Shown here one piece after another: positions 45,597 to 53,940 of a DNA stretch of 64,000 nucleotides. The stretch is from Humitalea sp038249305. GTDB taxonomy: Bacteria; Pseudomonadota; Alphaproteobacteria; Acetobacterales; Acetobacteraceae. The position numbers and the translations under genes were made by a program. How positions within the stretch are numbered: the stretch's first letter is position 1; each line of letters opens with the position of its first letter. The stretch is from positions 1-64,000 of the forward strand of contig JBBRWI010000001.1 of assembly GCA_038249305.1 (NCBI GenBank). The letters run 5' to 3'. The notes under the pieces are model-generated. The model saw nothing but the letters and a program-made list of their open reading frames with translations. It was not told the DNA's origin and did not search any database.

Positions 45597-46250
45597 TCAG
45601 GGCAGCGACCGCCCGACGACGCGCTCGATTTCCACGCGCACCAGGCGTTCGACCAGCGGCGGCAGGTTGGTGTCGAGCCAGGCCTTCAGCAGCGGCCGCA
45701 GTTCTTCCCGCACCACATCTTCGATGCTGGGGCCGCCGCGATGGACCGGGGAATGGCGTTCGGCCGCGACGGCGCGGGCCAGGCTGCCGAGCGAGGCCGC
45801 CGCCGCGGCGGCGACGGCAGGGGCGACCAGGGCGGAGAGGTCGGCCGCGGGGGGGTAGTTGGCCACGGTTGGAAGCGCCGGCGGTTCTGGCGCGGCTGCG
45901 GGCGTTTCGGGTGCGGGCGCTGCGAGCATCGCCGCCGCCGCCATAGGTGGCGGGGCGGGTTCGGCCATCGCCAGCGGGGCCGCCATAGGTTGCGGGGCGG
46001 GTTCGGCCATCGCCAACGGGGCCGCCATGGGTGGCGGGGCGGGTTCGGCCATCGCCAGCGGGGCCGCATCAGCGACCGGCGGGGCATCGTCCAGCAGCAT
46101 ATCGGCGGTCAGCGCGTAGGGTGCTGGCGCCGGCGTGTCCGGTGGCGTGGCCGCCTCATCCTCGTTCAGGATCTTGCGGATGGAGGCCAGGATGTCCTCC
46201 ATCGTCGGATCGGCCCCGCCGGGCGCCGGTTCGCCCTGGCCGCCGCTCAT
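45597..46250 (-). CDS. popZ: Polar organising protein PopZ (DUF2497)
   Basis: A 217-residue protein that in related bacteria forms the cell-pole hub anchoring the chromosome origin. Layout: a short N-terminal helix MEDILASIRKILNEDE (about residues 17-32), a long Pro/Ala-rich disordered linker with three copies of a 14-residue repeat, and a C-terminal oligomerisation region (ASLGSLARAV; SIEDVVREELRPLLKAWLDTN; RLVRVEIERVVGR). The ATG overlaps the tolC stop (ATGA). By analogy it would recruit ParB and other partners at the pole. Confidence 0.95.
   Translation of the reverse strand: MSGGQGEPAPGGADPTMEDILASIRKILNEDEAATPPDTPAPAPYALTADMLLDDAPPVADAAPLAMAEPAPPPMAAPLAMAEPAPQPMAAPLAMAEPAPPPMAAAAMLAAPAPETPAAAPEPPALPTVANYPPAADLSALVAPAVAAAAAASLGSLARAVAAERHSPVHRGGPSIEDVVREELRPLLKAWLDTNLPPLVERLVRVEIERVVGRSLP
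45940..46065. repeat. Three tandem 42-bp repeats inside popZ
   Basis: The units start at 45940, 45982 and 46024, with only a few mismatches among them. Each encodes the 14-residue unit P-L-A-M-A-E-P-A-P-[PQ]-P-M-A-A of the disordered PopZ linker. Confidence 0.9.
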
Positions 46251-47773
46251 GGCGTCGCGGCCTGGCGCGGCGACAGGCCGCGCACGGGGTTGGCCGCCGT
46301 CGCCGCCTGGGCCGCCGCGACCTGCTCCGCCGGCGCGTAGAAGCCCGCCCAGCGGTTCCGCACCGCGTTGTAATACGCCGTCATGTCGTACATCTGCACC
46401 GGCAGGGCCAGGTCGAAGGCGGTCAGTCGTCCGACCGAACTCGCCAGCGCGTGGCTGGCATTGACCACCGATGTCAGCGCCCGCACCAGCGACACGCGGG
46501 CATTCAGCAGTTCCTGTTCGGCGTTCAGCACGTCGAGCGTGGTGCGGCTGCCGACAATGGCCTCGCGCTGAACGCCGTCGAGGGCGATTTCCTGCGCCCG
46601 GATCTGCGACCGAGTCGCATCGACCGCGGCCCGCGTGCTGGCCAGCGTGGCCCAGGCCGAGTTGGCGGCCTGCACCGCCGCCCGGCGCTGCTCATCGACC
46701 ACCGACCGCGCCCGCACCGCATCCTGCCGCGCCGCGCGCACGGCCGCATATTCGGCGCCGCCCTGGTACAGCGGCACGGTCACGCTGGCGGTCACCTGGT
46801 TGCCGGTGAGCCGGGAACCAGGCGCATTGGTGTTGTCGTTGCGGAAGGTGGTGGCGTTCAGCGACGCCTGGGGCAACAGCGCCGCAGCCTGCACATCGAC
46901 GAAATCGCGGGCCGCGGCCTCGTCGAACAGCGCCGAGAGGACCTGCGGGTTGTTGTTGGAAGCCGCGGTCGCGGCCTCGGTCGCGGAACGGGCCGCCGCG
47001 GTCAGCGGTTGCGGCGCGGTCAGCCGGGCCGGGGCGATGCCGATGACGCGCTCGAAGATGGCGCGGGCCGATTGCAACTGGCCTTGGCTATCGGCCAGGG
47101 TCGCGCGCGCCCCGGCCAGGCGCGATTCCGCCTGGGCCACGTCGGTGCGGGTGATTTCGCCGACGCGGAAGCGTTCGTTGGTCGCCTCCAACTGGCGCAA
47201 CAGCACCTGCACGTTGTTGACGTTGAGGCGCACCTCCTCCTGGAAGCGGATCACGCCGACGTAGGCGGTGATGGTATCGCCCAGCGCCTGCTGTTCGATC
47301 GCCAGCACCCGCGCCCGCTGCGCCAGTACCTGGTTTTCCGCCCGCCGGGTCTGCGATGTGGTGCGCCCGCCGCGATACAGCGGCTGGGAGATGGTGCCCT
47401 GCAACGAATAGGGGTCGCGGTCGGGTTGCGAATAAAGCCCGACCTGCTGGCCGTTGATCGTGGCGCGCGACCGCGCATTGGCGTCGAACACGGTCCCGGC
47501 CGACCCGGCGACGGATACCGTCGGCCGCCAGCCGGCCAGGGCCTGGGGCACGTTTTCATCGACCACGCGCAGCTGTGCACGGGCGCTCTGCAGGTTCGGG
47601 TTGCTGGCATAGGTATTGGCCATCGCTTCCTGCAGCGTCTGGCCCCGGGCGGCGGGGGCCGCCAGCAGCACCGCGGCCAGCAGTGCGGTCGCCGCCAGCG
47701 GCACCTGCACCGCGGCAACATCCCAGATCCTGGCCTTCGGGATCCTGGCAGTCGGGCAAGTGGAAACCGGCAT
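46247..47773 (-). CDS. tolC: TolC-family outer membrane channel
   Basis: A 508-residue outer-membrane efflux protein (duct for type I secretion or tripartite pumps). A signal peptide (PLAATALLAAVLLAAPAARGQ) is followed by LQEAMANTYASNPNLQSARAQL. Two coiled-coil repeats include VAQAESRLAGARATLADSQGQL and LDVLNAEQELLNARVSLVRAL, as expected for the OEP fold. ATG 47773 is chosen; the frame upstream overlaps pcm. It is 34 nt after pcm and overlaps popZ. It is the only outer-membrane channel gene in the window and could serve the RND pump at 13.6-17.9 kb. Confidence 0.95.
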   Translation of the reverse strand: MPVSTCPTARIPKARIWDVAAVQVPLAATALLAAVLLAAPAARGQTLQEAMANTYASNPNLQSARAQLRVVDENVPQALAGWRPTVSVAGSAGTVFDANARSRATINGQQVGLYSQPDRDPYSLQGTISQPLYRGGRTTSQTRRAENQVLAQRARVLAIEQQALGDTITAYVGVIRFQEEVRLNVNNVQVLLRQLEATNERFRVGEITRTDVAQAESRLAGARATLADSQGQLQSARAIFERVIGIAPARLTAPQPLTAAARSATEAATAASNNNPQVLSALFDEAAARDFVDVQAAALLPQASLNATTFRNDNTNAPGSRLTGNQVTASVTVPLYQGGAEYAAVRAARQDAVRARSVVDEQRRAAVQAANSAWATLASTRAAVDATRSQIRAQEIALDGVQREAIVGSRTTLDVLNAEQELLNARVSLVRALTSVVNASHALASSVGRLTAFDLALPVQMYDMTAYYNAVRNRWAGFYAPAEQVAAAQAATAANPVRGLSPRQAATP

Positions 47774-47807
47774 GGAGGCCTCTCTGGCTTTGAGAATCAC
47801 GAGCGCA

Positions 47808-48527
47808 TCAGAACACAAAACCGGACATCGGCGCGAACCCGGGCAATGCTAGCGTGGCGCAGTCGAATTGATCCACCATGCCGAAGCCGGCACCGACCCG
47901 GCGCCCGAGCACCGCGCGTGGGCCCTTTTGCGGCTCCACCAGCACGGCGGCGATCCGCCCGCTCTCGGCCAGTTGCAGGGTCAGCGCTGCCGGCAGCGCC
48001 GGCACCGCGCCTTCGACCAGAATGGCCTCATAGGGGCCGGCCGCTGCTTCGCCCTCGGCCGGCGGGGCCTGCACCAGGCGCACCGCAGCGGGGGCAGTCA
48101 GCGCCGCCAGCACCGGGCGGGCGATCGCGAGCATCAGCGGATCGGACTCGACCGCGACGACGGTGGCGCCAAGCCCGGCCAGCACGGCCGCGCCATAGCC
48201 GGTGCCGGCACCGGCCACCAGAACCCGGTCGCCCGGCCGCACAGCGAGAGACTGGATCAGCCGGGCGAGGATGCGGGGCTCCATCAGCCCGCGGCCGGCG
48301 AAACGCACGTCCTCGTCCAGATAGGCGCGGGCGGACATGGCCTGCGGCAGAAAGGCCTCGCGCGGCAGCGCACCCATAACGGCCAGAAGGCGCTGATCGG
48401 TCACGCGGTTCGGCCGCAACTGACCATCCACCATGAACTTGCGCGCCGCCGCGAAAGCCCCGGCATCGGCCCTGGCCCCGGCAACAGCTGGTGCAGCGGT
48501 CACCGGCACGTCCATCACCCGATCCAT
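47808..48527 (-). CDS. pcm: Protein-L-isoaspartate O-methyltransferase-like protein
   Basis: A 239-residue class I methyltransferase of the PCMT type: KFMVDGQLRPNRVTDQRLLAVM then the family's ALPREAFLP, and the SAM-binding core RVLVAGAGTGYGAAVLAGLG and VAVESDPLM. It would methylate isoaspartyl residues, although the alphaproteobacterial tolC-linked version may have another protein substrate. The start ATG 48527 is 21 nt after a predicted promoter; ATG 48515 is an alternative. It is the first gene of the conserved pcm-tolC-popZ cluster. Confidence 0.85.
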   Translation of the reverse strand: MDRVMDVPVTAAPAVAGARADAGAFAAARKFMVDGQLRPNRVTDQRLLAVMGALPREAFLPQAMSARAYLDEDVRFAGRGLMEPRILARLIQSLAVRPGDRVLVAGAGTGYGAAVLAGLGATVVAVESDPLMLAIARPVLAALTAPAAVRLVQAPPAEGEAAAGPYEAILVEGAVPALPAALTLQLAESGRIAAVLVEPQKGPRAVLGRRVGAGFGMVDQFDCATLALPGFAPMSGFVF

Positions 48528-48554
48528 GCGGCCCCATCCATGCTGCGCCGCATC

Positions 48555-48582
48555 GTTATAGGGCGCCCCCCGGCCCCGGCAA
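48555..48582 (-). promoter_or_regulatory. Predicted promoter of pcm-tolC-popZ
   Basis: On the minus strand, -35 TTGCCG (48582-48577), 16-nt spacer, -10 TATAAC (48560-48555), about 28 nt before the pcm start codon. Confidence 0.6.
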
Positions 48583-48629
48583 AGCGCACAGCACAACCTA
48601 TCTGGCCGGGGCCGCGCCGGTGCTGCGAC

Positions 48630-48658
48630 TTGACCCCACCCCTGCGGCGCTGGATACA
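48630..48658 (+). promoter_or_regulatory. Candidate promoter of tRNA-Cys (and tRNA-Asn)
   Basis: -35 TTGACC (48630-48635), 17-nt spacer, -10-like GATACA (48653-48658). It ends about 38 nt before tRNA-Cys. Confidence 0.5.
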
Positions 48659-48696
48659 GCCCCCGCACAGGTTGCCCCGTCGGGGCGCCAGCGTGC

Positions 48697-48767
48697 GGTC
48701 CGGTGGCCGAGTGGTCAGGCAAGGGTCTGCAAAACCCTCCACGGCGGTTCGATTCCGCCTCGGACCT
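48697..48767 (+). tRNA. tRNA-Cys (anticodon GCA)
   Basis: The acceptor stem starting GGTCCGG pairs with the 3' TCGGACC. The anticodon stem is AGGGT/ACCCT with loop CTGCAAA. The T arm contains GGTTCGATTCC. The discriminator is T48767; CCA is not encoded. Confidence 0.96.
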
Positions 48768-48863
48768 TATCTCCTGGTGGTTCTGCGCCACGCATTGGCA
48801 AGTTTTTGCCCCGGGGGCCTTTTCCCTGGGCGGTGCCGATGCTAAGTGGCGCGCCCGCGCATG

Positions 48864-48939
48864 ATCCCTGATAGCTCAGCTGGTAGAGCACGCGACTGTT
48901 AATCGCTAGGTCGTTGGTTCGAGTCCAACTCGGGGAGCC
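48864..48939 (+). tRNA. tRNA-Asn (anticodon GTT)
   Basis: Acceptor TCCCTGA pairs with TCGGGGA. The D arm is GCTCAGCTGGTAGAGC. The anticodon loop is CTGTTAA with stem GCGA. The T arm contains GGTTCGAGTCC. The discriminator is G and CCA is encoded at 48937-48939. Confidence 0.96.
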
Positions 48940-48975
48940 AGTTTTGCCGCGGACCTGAAAAGCTTGCCAAAAAGG

Positions 48976-49005
48976 GGGGCGCGTCGCAGGACGCGCCCCT
49001 TTTTT
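48976..49005. terminator. Bidirectional terminator between tRNA-Asn and the phnM paralogue
   Basis: 10-bp stem GGGGCGCGTC / GACGCGCCCC with a GCAG loop and TTTTTT on the plus strand. AAAAA precedes the stem, giving a T-run on the minus strand as well. It lies between a plus-strand tRNA and a minus-strand gene that converge here. Confidence 0.9.
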
Positions 49006-50160
49006 CTATCCGACCCGCCCCGCCGCCATCGGCGCGACATAGGCCAGCCGGCCCCTGGCAAACACCGCCACCACGCTGCGCGCCGCCGGGTCCATCACCA
49101 CCACATCGCCGCGCAGCCCCGTCGCCAGCCGCCCTCGGTCGGCCAGCCCCAGGGCCGCGGCCGGATTGGCCGATACCAACGCCCAGGCGGCGGCCAGGTC
49201 CAGCACCCCCCGATCGGCCAGAAGGAACGGCGCCAGCGGCAGCGCCGGCCAGACATAATCGCTCGCCAGCACGGTCACGAGACCGCGTTCGGCAAGCGGT
49301 GCAGCACTGGCCCAGCCGAGGTGGCTGCCGCCCCGCACCACGTTCGGCGCGCCCATCACGACCGGTTCGCCCTGCGCCCGGGCTTCGGCGGCGACCGCCT
49401 CCGCCATCGGGAATTCGCAGACGCGGGCGCCGAGGGCGCGAAACGCCGCCCGTTCGGCCAGGGTCGCGTCGTCGTGGCTCAGCATCGGCACCCCCGCGGC
49501 GCGGCAGGCATCGGCCATGCGGGCGCGCGCGGCCGTAACCTCCGGCCGCATCGCGCCCGCGCGTTCGGCCAGCCCCGCGAAGGCCTCGGGCGAAACGCCC
49601 GCCCGCCCGGCATATTTCGACACCTGCACCGGATCACACAGCCGCTTGAGGATCGACGGCGTGTGGTCGTTGAACCCGAGGATGGCGATCCGCCCCGCGG
49701 CGATCGCCGCCAGGGCTTCGGGCATCGCATCGAGGTTGTCGGCCTCGAAGCGCAGATGGATCAGCAGGTCGCCCGGGGTCGCCGTACGCGCCGCGTCCAG
49801 TGCGGCGTCGATGGCCCGGAACGCCGCCAACGACCGAAGCCCCGGCTCCCACGACAGGGTGACACCGAGGCAGGCCGTGGTGATCCCGCAGGACAGCACC
49901 TGGCGGGCGGTATCGGCCAGCGCGAAGGGGGCCGCCAGATCGACCCCCGGACGGGGTTGCAGGCTGCGTTCATGGGCATCGCCGTGGATATCGACGATGC
50001 CGGGCAGCACCAGCAGCCCCGCGGCGTCGAAGCGCCGCGCCCCCGGCACGAAGCCATCCGCGACCTTGGCATCGGCCAGGAACAGATCCCCCGGCGCCAT
50101 CGCGCCGTCCCGCAGCACCTGGCCATCGGCCAGCCGCCACCCACGCAGATCACCACTCAT
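49006..50160 (-). CDS. PhnM-like metal-dependent hydrolase (second copy)
   Basis: A 384-residue amidohydrolase-fold protein related to PhnM. The metal motif reads DIHGDAHER here, where the copy at 55.4 kb reads DVHTDNLER. Further motifs are LGFNDHTPS, SHDDATLAERAA, MGAPNVVRGGSHLGW and ASDYVWPA. PhnM releases pyrophosphate from ribose-triphosphonate. This paralogue may act on a variant substrate. It begins ATG 50160, 5 nt after phnF ends, so phnF and this gene form one minus-strand unit divergent from the main phn operon. Confidence 0.8.
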   Translation of the reverse strand: MSGDLRGWRLADGQVLRDGAMAPGDLFLADAKVADGFVPGARRFDAAGLLVLPGIVDIHGDAHERSLQPRPGVDLAAPFALADTARQVLSCGITTACLGVTLSWEPGLRSLAAFRAIDAALDAARTATPGDLLIHLRFEADNLDAMPEALAAIAAGRIAILGFNDHTPSILKRLCDPVQVSKYAGRAGVSPEAFAGLAERAGAMRPEVTAARARMADACRAAGVPMLSHDDATLAERAAFRALGARVCEFPMAEAVAAEARAQGEPVVMGAPNVVRGGSHLGWASAAPLAERGLVTVLASDYVWPALPLAPFLLADRGVLDLAAAWALVSANPAAALGLADRGRLATGLRGDVVVMDPAARSVVAVFARGRLAYVAPMAAGRVG

Positions 50161-50165
50161 GCCGC

Positions 50166-50945
50166 TCAGCTCTCCACCACCAACTGCACCCGATGCGCGG
50201 CATAGCGCGAATGCGTGACATCCACAGGCACGCCGTCGAGGTCCACGTTGATCGCCTCGGTCAGGATCACCGGCTGGGCGCGGGCCATGCGCAAGGCCTC
50301 GGCTTCCTCGGCGGTCGGCAGGCGGGCGCTGATGCGGGTGGACAGGCGGCGATAGTCGGCCACGCCGCAACCGGCCATGGCGGCGGTGATCGAGGCGTCG
50401 TGCGCCAGCAGTGCTGCGGCCGCGGCGAAACGCGGCAGCGGGAAATGGTGGGTGCCGATCAGCACCGGGCGGTTGTCGGCCAGGGCCAGGCGTTCCACCC
50501 GCAGCACCGGGCGGCCGGTTCGGATGCGCAGGGCCTCGGCGATCGCGGCCTCGGCCGGGATTTCCTGGATTTGTCGCAGCACCCCGGCCGGTTCGCGGTT
50601 CTGCCGGCGGATGGTTTCGGAAAATCGGGTGCGGGCGCCGAGCGGATAATCCAGCACATCCTCGGTCACGAAGGAGCCGCGACCCTGCTCGATGCGGACC
50701 AGTCCGCGGCTCTCCAGCGCCTCCATGGCGCGGCGGACGGTATGGCGGTTGACGGAGAACACCGCCGACAGCATCGCCTCGGTCGGCAGGCGGTCGCCCG
50801 GGGGGCGATGTCCCGCGCGGATGTCCGCCTCCATCCGGGCCGCGATCTGCCGCCAGAGCGCGATGCCGCCGCCGCGCGCCAGGGTGACCGGCGGCGCAAG
50901 CAACGGGGCCGGGGCCATGCGGTCCGTCATCGAGATTTCATCCAT
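50166..50945 (-). CDS. phnF: GntR-family phosphonate regulator PhnF
   Basis: A 259-residue HutC/FarR-subfamily repressor. The N-terminal winged helix-turn-helix is DRLPTEAMLSAVFSVNRHTVRRAMEAL (residues about 50-76). A UTRA ligand domain follows (GTHHFPLPRFAAAAALL ... ISARLPTAEEAEAL). It probably represses the phn operon and is released by a phosphonate or nucleotide-like signal. ATG 50945 is used; ATG 50930 (MTDRMAP) is an alternative. Neither has a convincing ribosome site. A perfect GT-N-TA-N-AC operator lies just downstream of its divergent promoter region, before phnG. Confidence 0.88.
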   Translation of the reverse strand: MDEISMTDRMAPAPLLAPPVTLARGGGIALWRQIAARMEADIRAGHRPPGDRLPTEAMLSAVFSVNRHTVRRAMEALESRGLVRIEQGRGSFVTEDVLDYPLGARTRFSETIRRQNREPAGVLRQIQEIPAEAAIAEALRIRTGRPVLRVERLALADNRPVLIGTHHFPLPRFAAAAALLAHDASITAAMAGCGVADYRRLSTRISARLPTAEEAEALRMARAQPVILTEAINVDLDGVPVDVTHSRYAAHRVQLVVES

Positions 50946-50974
50946 GAAAAGACCGTCTGGTGGCATTGGGTGGC

Positions 50975-51010
50975 TTGACGGTAACCGACCGAATATCCGA
51001 ATGTCTAGAC
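50975..51010 (+). promoter_or_regulatory. phnG promoter region with a HutC-type operator
   Basis: TTGACG at 50975-50980 looks like a -35 box; no clean -10 follows. GTCTAGAC at 51003-51010 is a perfect palindrome matching the GT-N-TA-N-AC consensus of HutC-family GntR repressors. It ends 10 nt before the phnG start, where bound PhnF could block initiation. Confidence 0.55.
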
Positions 51011-51020
51011 CATTAAAGCC

Positions 51021-51479
51021 ATGCCAGATCATTCTCCCCCCCCCGCCGACACCAGCCTTCGCCGCCATTGGATGGCCGTGCTCGCACGCGCCGATGCCGC
51101 GGCCATCGCGGCCCTGATCCCCGAGCCGCTGCCGGGCCACGCGCGGCTGCGCGGGCCGGAGACGGGGCTGGTCATGCTGCGCGGCCGCGCCGGCGGCGAT
51201 GGCGCGCCCTTCAACCTGGGCGAGGCGACGGCCACCCGCTGTTCCGTGCGCCTGGCCGATGGCGGGGTCGGCCATGCCTGGCGCCTGGGCCGCGATGGGG
51301 CGGCGGCCGAGACCTCGGCCGTGCTGGATGCGCTGTTGCAGGACCCGTTGCGGCAGGCGGCGCTGCTCGATGCGGTGATCGCACCCCTGGCGGCGGAACA
51401 GGCCGCGGCCGCCGCCCTGCTGGCGCGGCGTGCCGAGGCCACGCGGGTCAACTTCTTCACGATGGCAGCAATGAGATGA
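51021..51479 (+). CDS. phnG: C-P lyase subunit PhnG
   Basis: A 152-residue subunit of the PhnGHIJ core complex that attaches phosphonate to ATP ribose (with PhnI). Family text includes FNLGEATATRCSVRL and a C-terminal TRVNFFTMAAMR. It starts ATG 51021 beside the operator and ends overlapping phnH (ATGA). First gene of a tightly packed operon phnGHIJKLM. Cytosolic. Confidence 0.93.
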   Translation: MPDHSPPPADTSLRRHWMAVLARADAAAIAALIPEPLPGHARLRGPETGLVMLRGRAGGDGAPFNLGEATATRCSVRLADGGVGHAWRLGRDGAAAETSAVLDALLQDPLRQAALLDAVIAPLAAEQAAAAALLARRAEATRVNFFTMAAMR

Positions 51480-52054
51480 ACGCCGCCGATGGCCTGCTGC
51501 CCGCCTTCGCGCATCCGGTGTTCGGTGCCCAGGCGGCGTTTCGCGCCGTGCTGGCGGCGCTGGCCGAACCGGGCACGCTGCACGTGGCGGGGATTGGCCT
51601 TGCCCCCCCTGCCCCGATGATGCCGGCCGCCGCCGCCGTGCTGTTGGCGCTGGCCGATGCCGATACCGGCCTGCGCCACGATGCCGGCCCGGTCGCCGAC
51701 GCCTTCCTGCGTTTTCATTGCGGCGCGCCGGATGCAGCGCTCGGGGACGCCATTTTTGTGCTGGCGACCGGGGCGATGCCGCGCCTCGCGCAACTGGCGC
51801 GCGGCACGGATGAGGTGCCCTCGGCCGGGGCGACGCTGGTCGTGCAGGTGCAGGCCCTGTCCAACGATCCGGGCTTCCGCCTGACCGGCCCCGGCATCCT
51901 GGGCGCGCGGTCCCTGCATGTCCGGGGCCTGCCGGCCGATTTCGCGGCACAATGGGTGGCAAGCCGGCGCGATTTCCCGCGCGGTGTCGATGTCGTGCTC
52001 TGCGCCGGCACGACCATCGCAGCCCTGCCCCGTTCCGTGACGCTGGAGGCCTGA
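51476..52054 (+). CDS. phnH: C-P lyase subunit PhnH
   Basis: A 192-residue homologue of the PhnH structural subunit of the carbon-phosphorus lyase core. Typical text: AFAHPVFGAQAAFRAVLAALAEPG, DAIFVLATG, LTGPGILGARSLHVRGL and ASRRDFPRGVDVVLCAG. ATG 51476 overlaps the phnG stop; an in-frame upstream opening within phnG is not used. Three bases separate it from phnI. Confidence 0.93.
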   Translation: MNAADGLLPAFAHPVFGAQAAFRAVLAALAEPGTLHVAGIGLAPPAPMMPAAAAVLLALADADTGLRHDAGPVADAFLRFHCGAPDAALGDAIFVLATGAMPRLAQLARGTDEVPSAGATLVVQVQALSNDPGFRLTGPGILGARSLHVRGLPADFAAQWVASRRDFPRGVDVVLCAGTTIAALPRSVTLEA

Positions 52055-52057
52055 GCC

Positions 52058-53122
52058 ATGTACGTCTCGGTCAAGGGCGGCGAACAGGCGATCGCCAATG
52101 CCCATGCCTGGCTTGACGATGTCCGGCGCGGCGACCCCGCGGTGCCGGAACTCACCGTGGCGCAGATCGAGGAACAACTCGGCCTTGCGGTCGATCGCGT
52201 CATGGCCGAGGGCGCATGCGCCGACCGGGGTCTCGCCGCCATCGCCATCAAGCAATCGCGCGGCGACCTGATCGAGGCCGCCTTCCTGCTGCGCGCCTAT
52301 CGCACCACCCTGCCGCGGCTGGGCGCATCGCTGCCGATGGATACCGCGGCGATGCGCCTCGCGCGCCGCATTTCCGCAACCTACAAGGACCTTCCCGGCG
52401 GCCAGTTGCTGGGACCGACCTTCGACTACACGCATCGGCTGCTGGAGTTTTCGCTGGCCGCTGCCGGAAAAACCCCGCCGCCCCCGGCCGAGATCGAGCC
52501 GCCCGAGACCACGCCACCACCCCGCGTCACCGGCCTGCTGGCGCAGGAAGGGCTGATGGCGGCCGAGCCGCCCGGCAGCGACACGCCGCCCGACCTGACC
52601 CGCGAACCGCTGGCCTGCCCGGCCTCCCGCGCTTTGCGATTGCAGGTGCTGGCGCGCGGGGATGAGGGTTTCTTGCTCGGGCTCGGCTATTCCACCCAGC
52701 GCGGCTACGGCAACAACCACCCCTTTGTCGGCGAGATCCGGATGGGCGAGATCGCCGTGGACGTCGTGCCGCCGGAACTGGGTTTCGCCATCGACATCGG
52801 CGACATAACCGTGACCGAATGCCAGATGGTGAACCAGTTCAAGGGCTCGTTGACCGAGCCTGCACAATTCACCCGCGGCTATGGGCTCGTCTTCGGCCAC
52901 AACGAACGCAAGGCCATGGCGATGGCGCTGGTCGATCGCGCGCTGCGCGGCGCCGAACTGGGCGAGGATGGCGGATCGCCGGCGCAGAATGAGGAGTTCG
53001 TGCTCTACCACTGCGACAATGTGGAGGCGACCGGCTTCGTCGAGCATCTGAAACTGCCGCACCATGTCGATTTCCAAAGTGAGCTGGAAAACGTGCGCGC
53101 GATGCGGGCAGCCCAGAAATGA
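52058..53122 (+). CDS. phnI: C-P lyase subunit PhnI
   Basis: A 354-residue nucleosidase-like subunit that, with PhnG, H and L, displaces adenine of ATP by phosphonate to give ribose-triphosphonate. Typical text: MYVSVKGGEQAIANAHAWLDD, GYSTQRGYGNNHPFVGEIRMGE and QFTRGYGLVFGHNERKAMAMALVDRAL. Full length. The stop overlaps the phnJ start. Confidence 0.94.
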   Translation: MYVSVKGGEQAIANAHAWLDDVRRGDPAVPELTVAQIEEQLGLAVDRVMAEGACADRGLAAIAIKQSRGDLIEAAFLLRAYRTTLPRLGASLPMDTAAMRLARRISATYKDLPGGQLLGPTFDYTHRLLEFSLAAAGKTPPPPAEIEPPETTPPPRVTGLLAQEGLMAAEPPGSDTPPDLTREPLACPASRALRLQVLARGDEGFLLGLGYSTQRGYGNNHPFVGEIRMGEIAVDVVPPELGFAIDIGDITVTECQMVNQFKGSLTEPAQFTRGYGLVFGHNERKAMAMALVDRALRGAELGEDGGSPAQNEEFVLYHCDNVEATGFVEHLKLPHHVDFQSELENVRAMRAAQK

Positions 53123-53940
53123 CCTATTCCTTCGCCTTCCTCGACGAGGCAACCAAGCGGATGATCCGCCGCGCCATCCTCAAGGCCGTCGCCATCCCCG
53201 GCCACCAGGTGCCCTTCGGTGCGCGCGAAATGCCGCTGCCCTATGGCTGGGGCACCGGCGGCATCCAGGTCACCGCCAGCATCATCGGCCCCGACGATGT
53301 GCTGAAGGTGATCGACCAGGGCGCCGACGACACCACCAATGCCGTGTCGATCCGCCGCTTCTTCGCCCGCACCGCCGGGGTCGCCACGACCACGCATACC
53401 ACGGCGGCGACGATCATCCAGACCCGCCACCGCATCCCCGAAACCGCGCTCGGCCCGGGCCAGATCATCGTCTATCAGGTGCCGATTCCCGAACCGCTGT
53501 CGAAGCTGGAACCGCGCATCGCGGAAGCGACGAAACTGCACGCGCTGGCCGACTATGGGTTGATGCAGGTGCGACTGTATGAGGACATCGCCCGCCACGG
53601 CCGCAGCAGCAGCGCCTATGGCCATCCGGTGATGGTCGATGGGCGGTATCTGATGTCGCCCTCGCCGATCCCGGCCTTCGACAACCCGAAGATGGACGGC
53701 ATGGCGGCGCTGCAATTGTTCGGCGCGGGGCGGGAGAAACGCATCTACGCCGTGCCGCCGCATACCAGCGTGAAGTCGCTGGATTTCGATGACCATCCCT
53801 TCGACCCGATCCGCGCCCCGCAGGCCTGCGCGCTCTGCGGGTCGGATGTCTCGTACCTCGATGAGATCATCACCGACGATGCCGGCGGGCGGATGTTCGT
53901 CTGTTCCGACACGGATTACTGCGAGGGCCGCCTGCCGTGA
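53119..53940 (+). CDS. phnJ: Carbon-phosphorus lyase PhnJ
   Basis: A 273-residue radical-SAM enzyme that cleaves the carbon-phosphorus bond, releasing an alkane and a cyclic ribose phosphate. The C-terminal cysteine pattern C237-X2-C240-X21-C262-X5-C268 is intact and binds the 4Fe-4S cluster, as in characterised PhnJ. Cytosolic, in the GHIJ complex. The stop overlaps a GTG start of phnK. Confidence 0.95.
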   Translation: MTYSFAFLDEATKRMIRRAILKAVAIPGHQVPFGAREMPLPYGWGTGGIQVTASIIGPDDVLKVIDQGADDTTNAVSIRRFFARTAGVATTTHTTAATIIQTRHRIPETALGPGQIIVYQVPIPEPLSKLEPRIAEATKLHALADYGLMQVRLYEDIARHGRSSSAYGHPVMVDGRYLMSPSPIPAFDNPKMDGMAALQLFGAGREKRIYAVPPHTSVKSLDFDDHPFDPIRAPQACALCGSDVSYLDEIITDDAGGRMFVCSDTDYCEGRLP

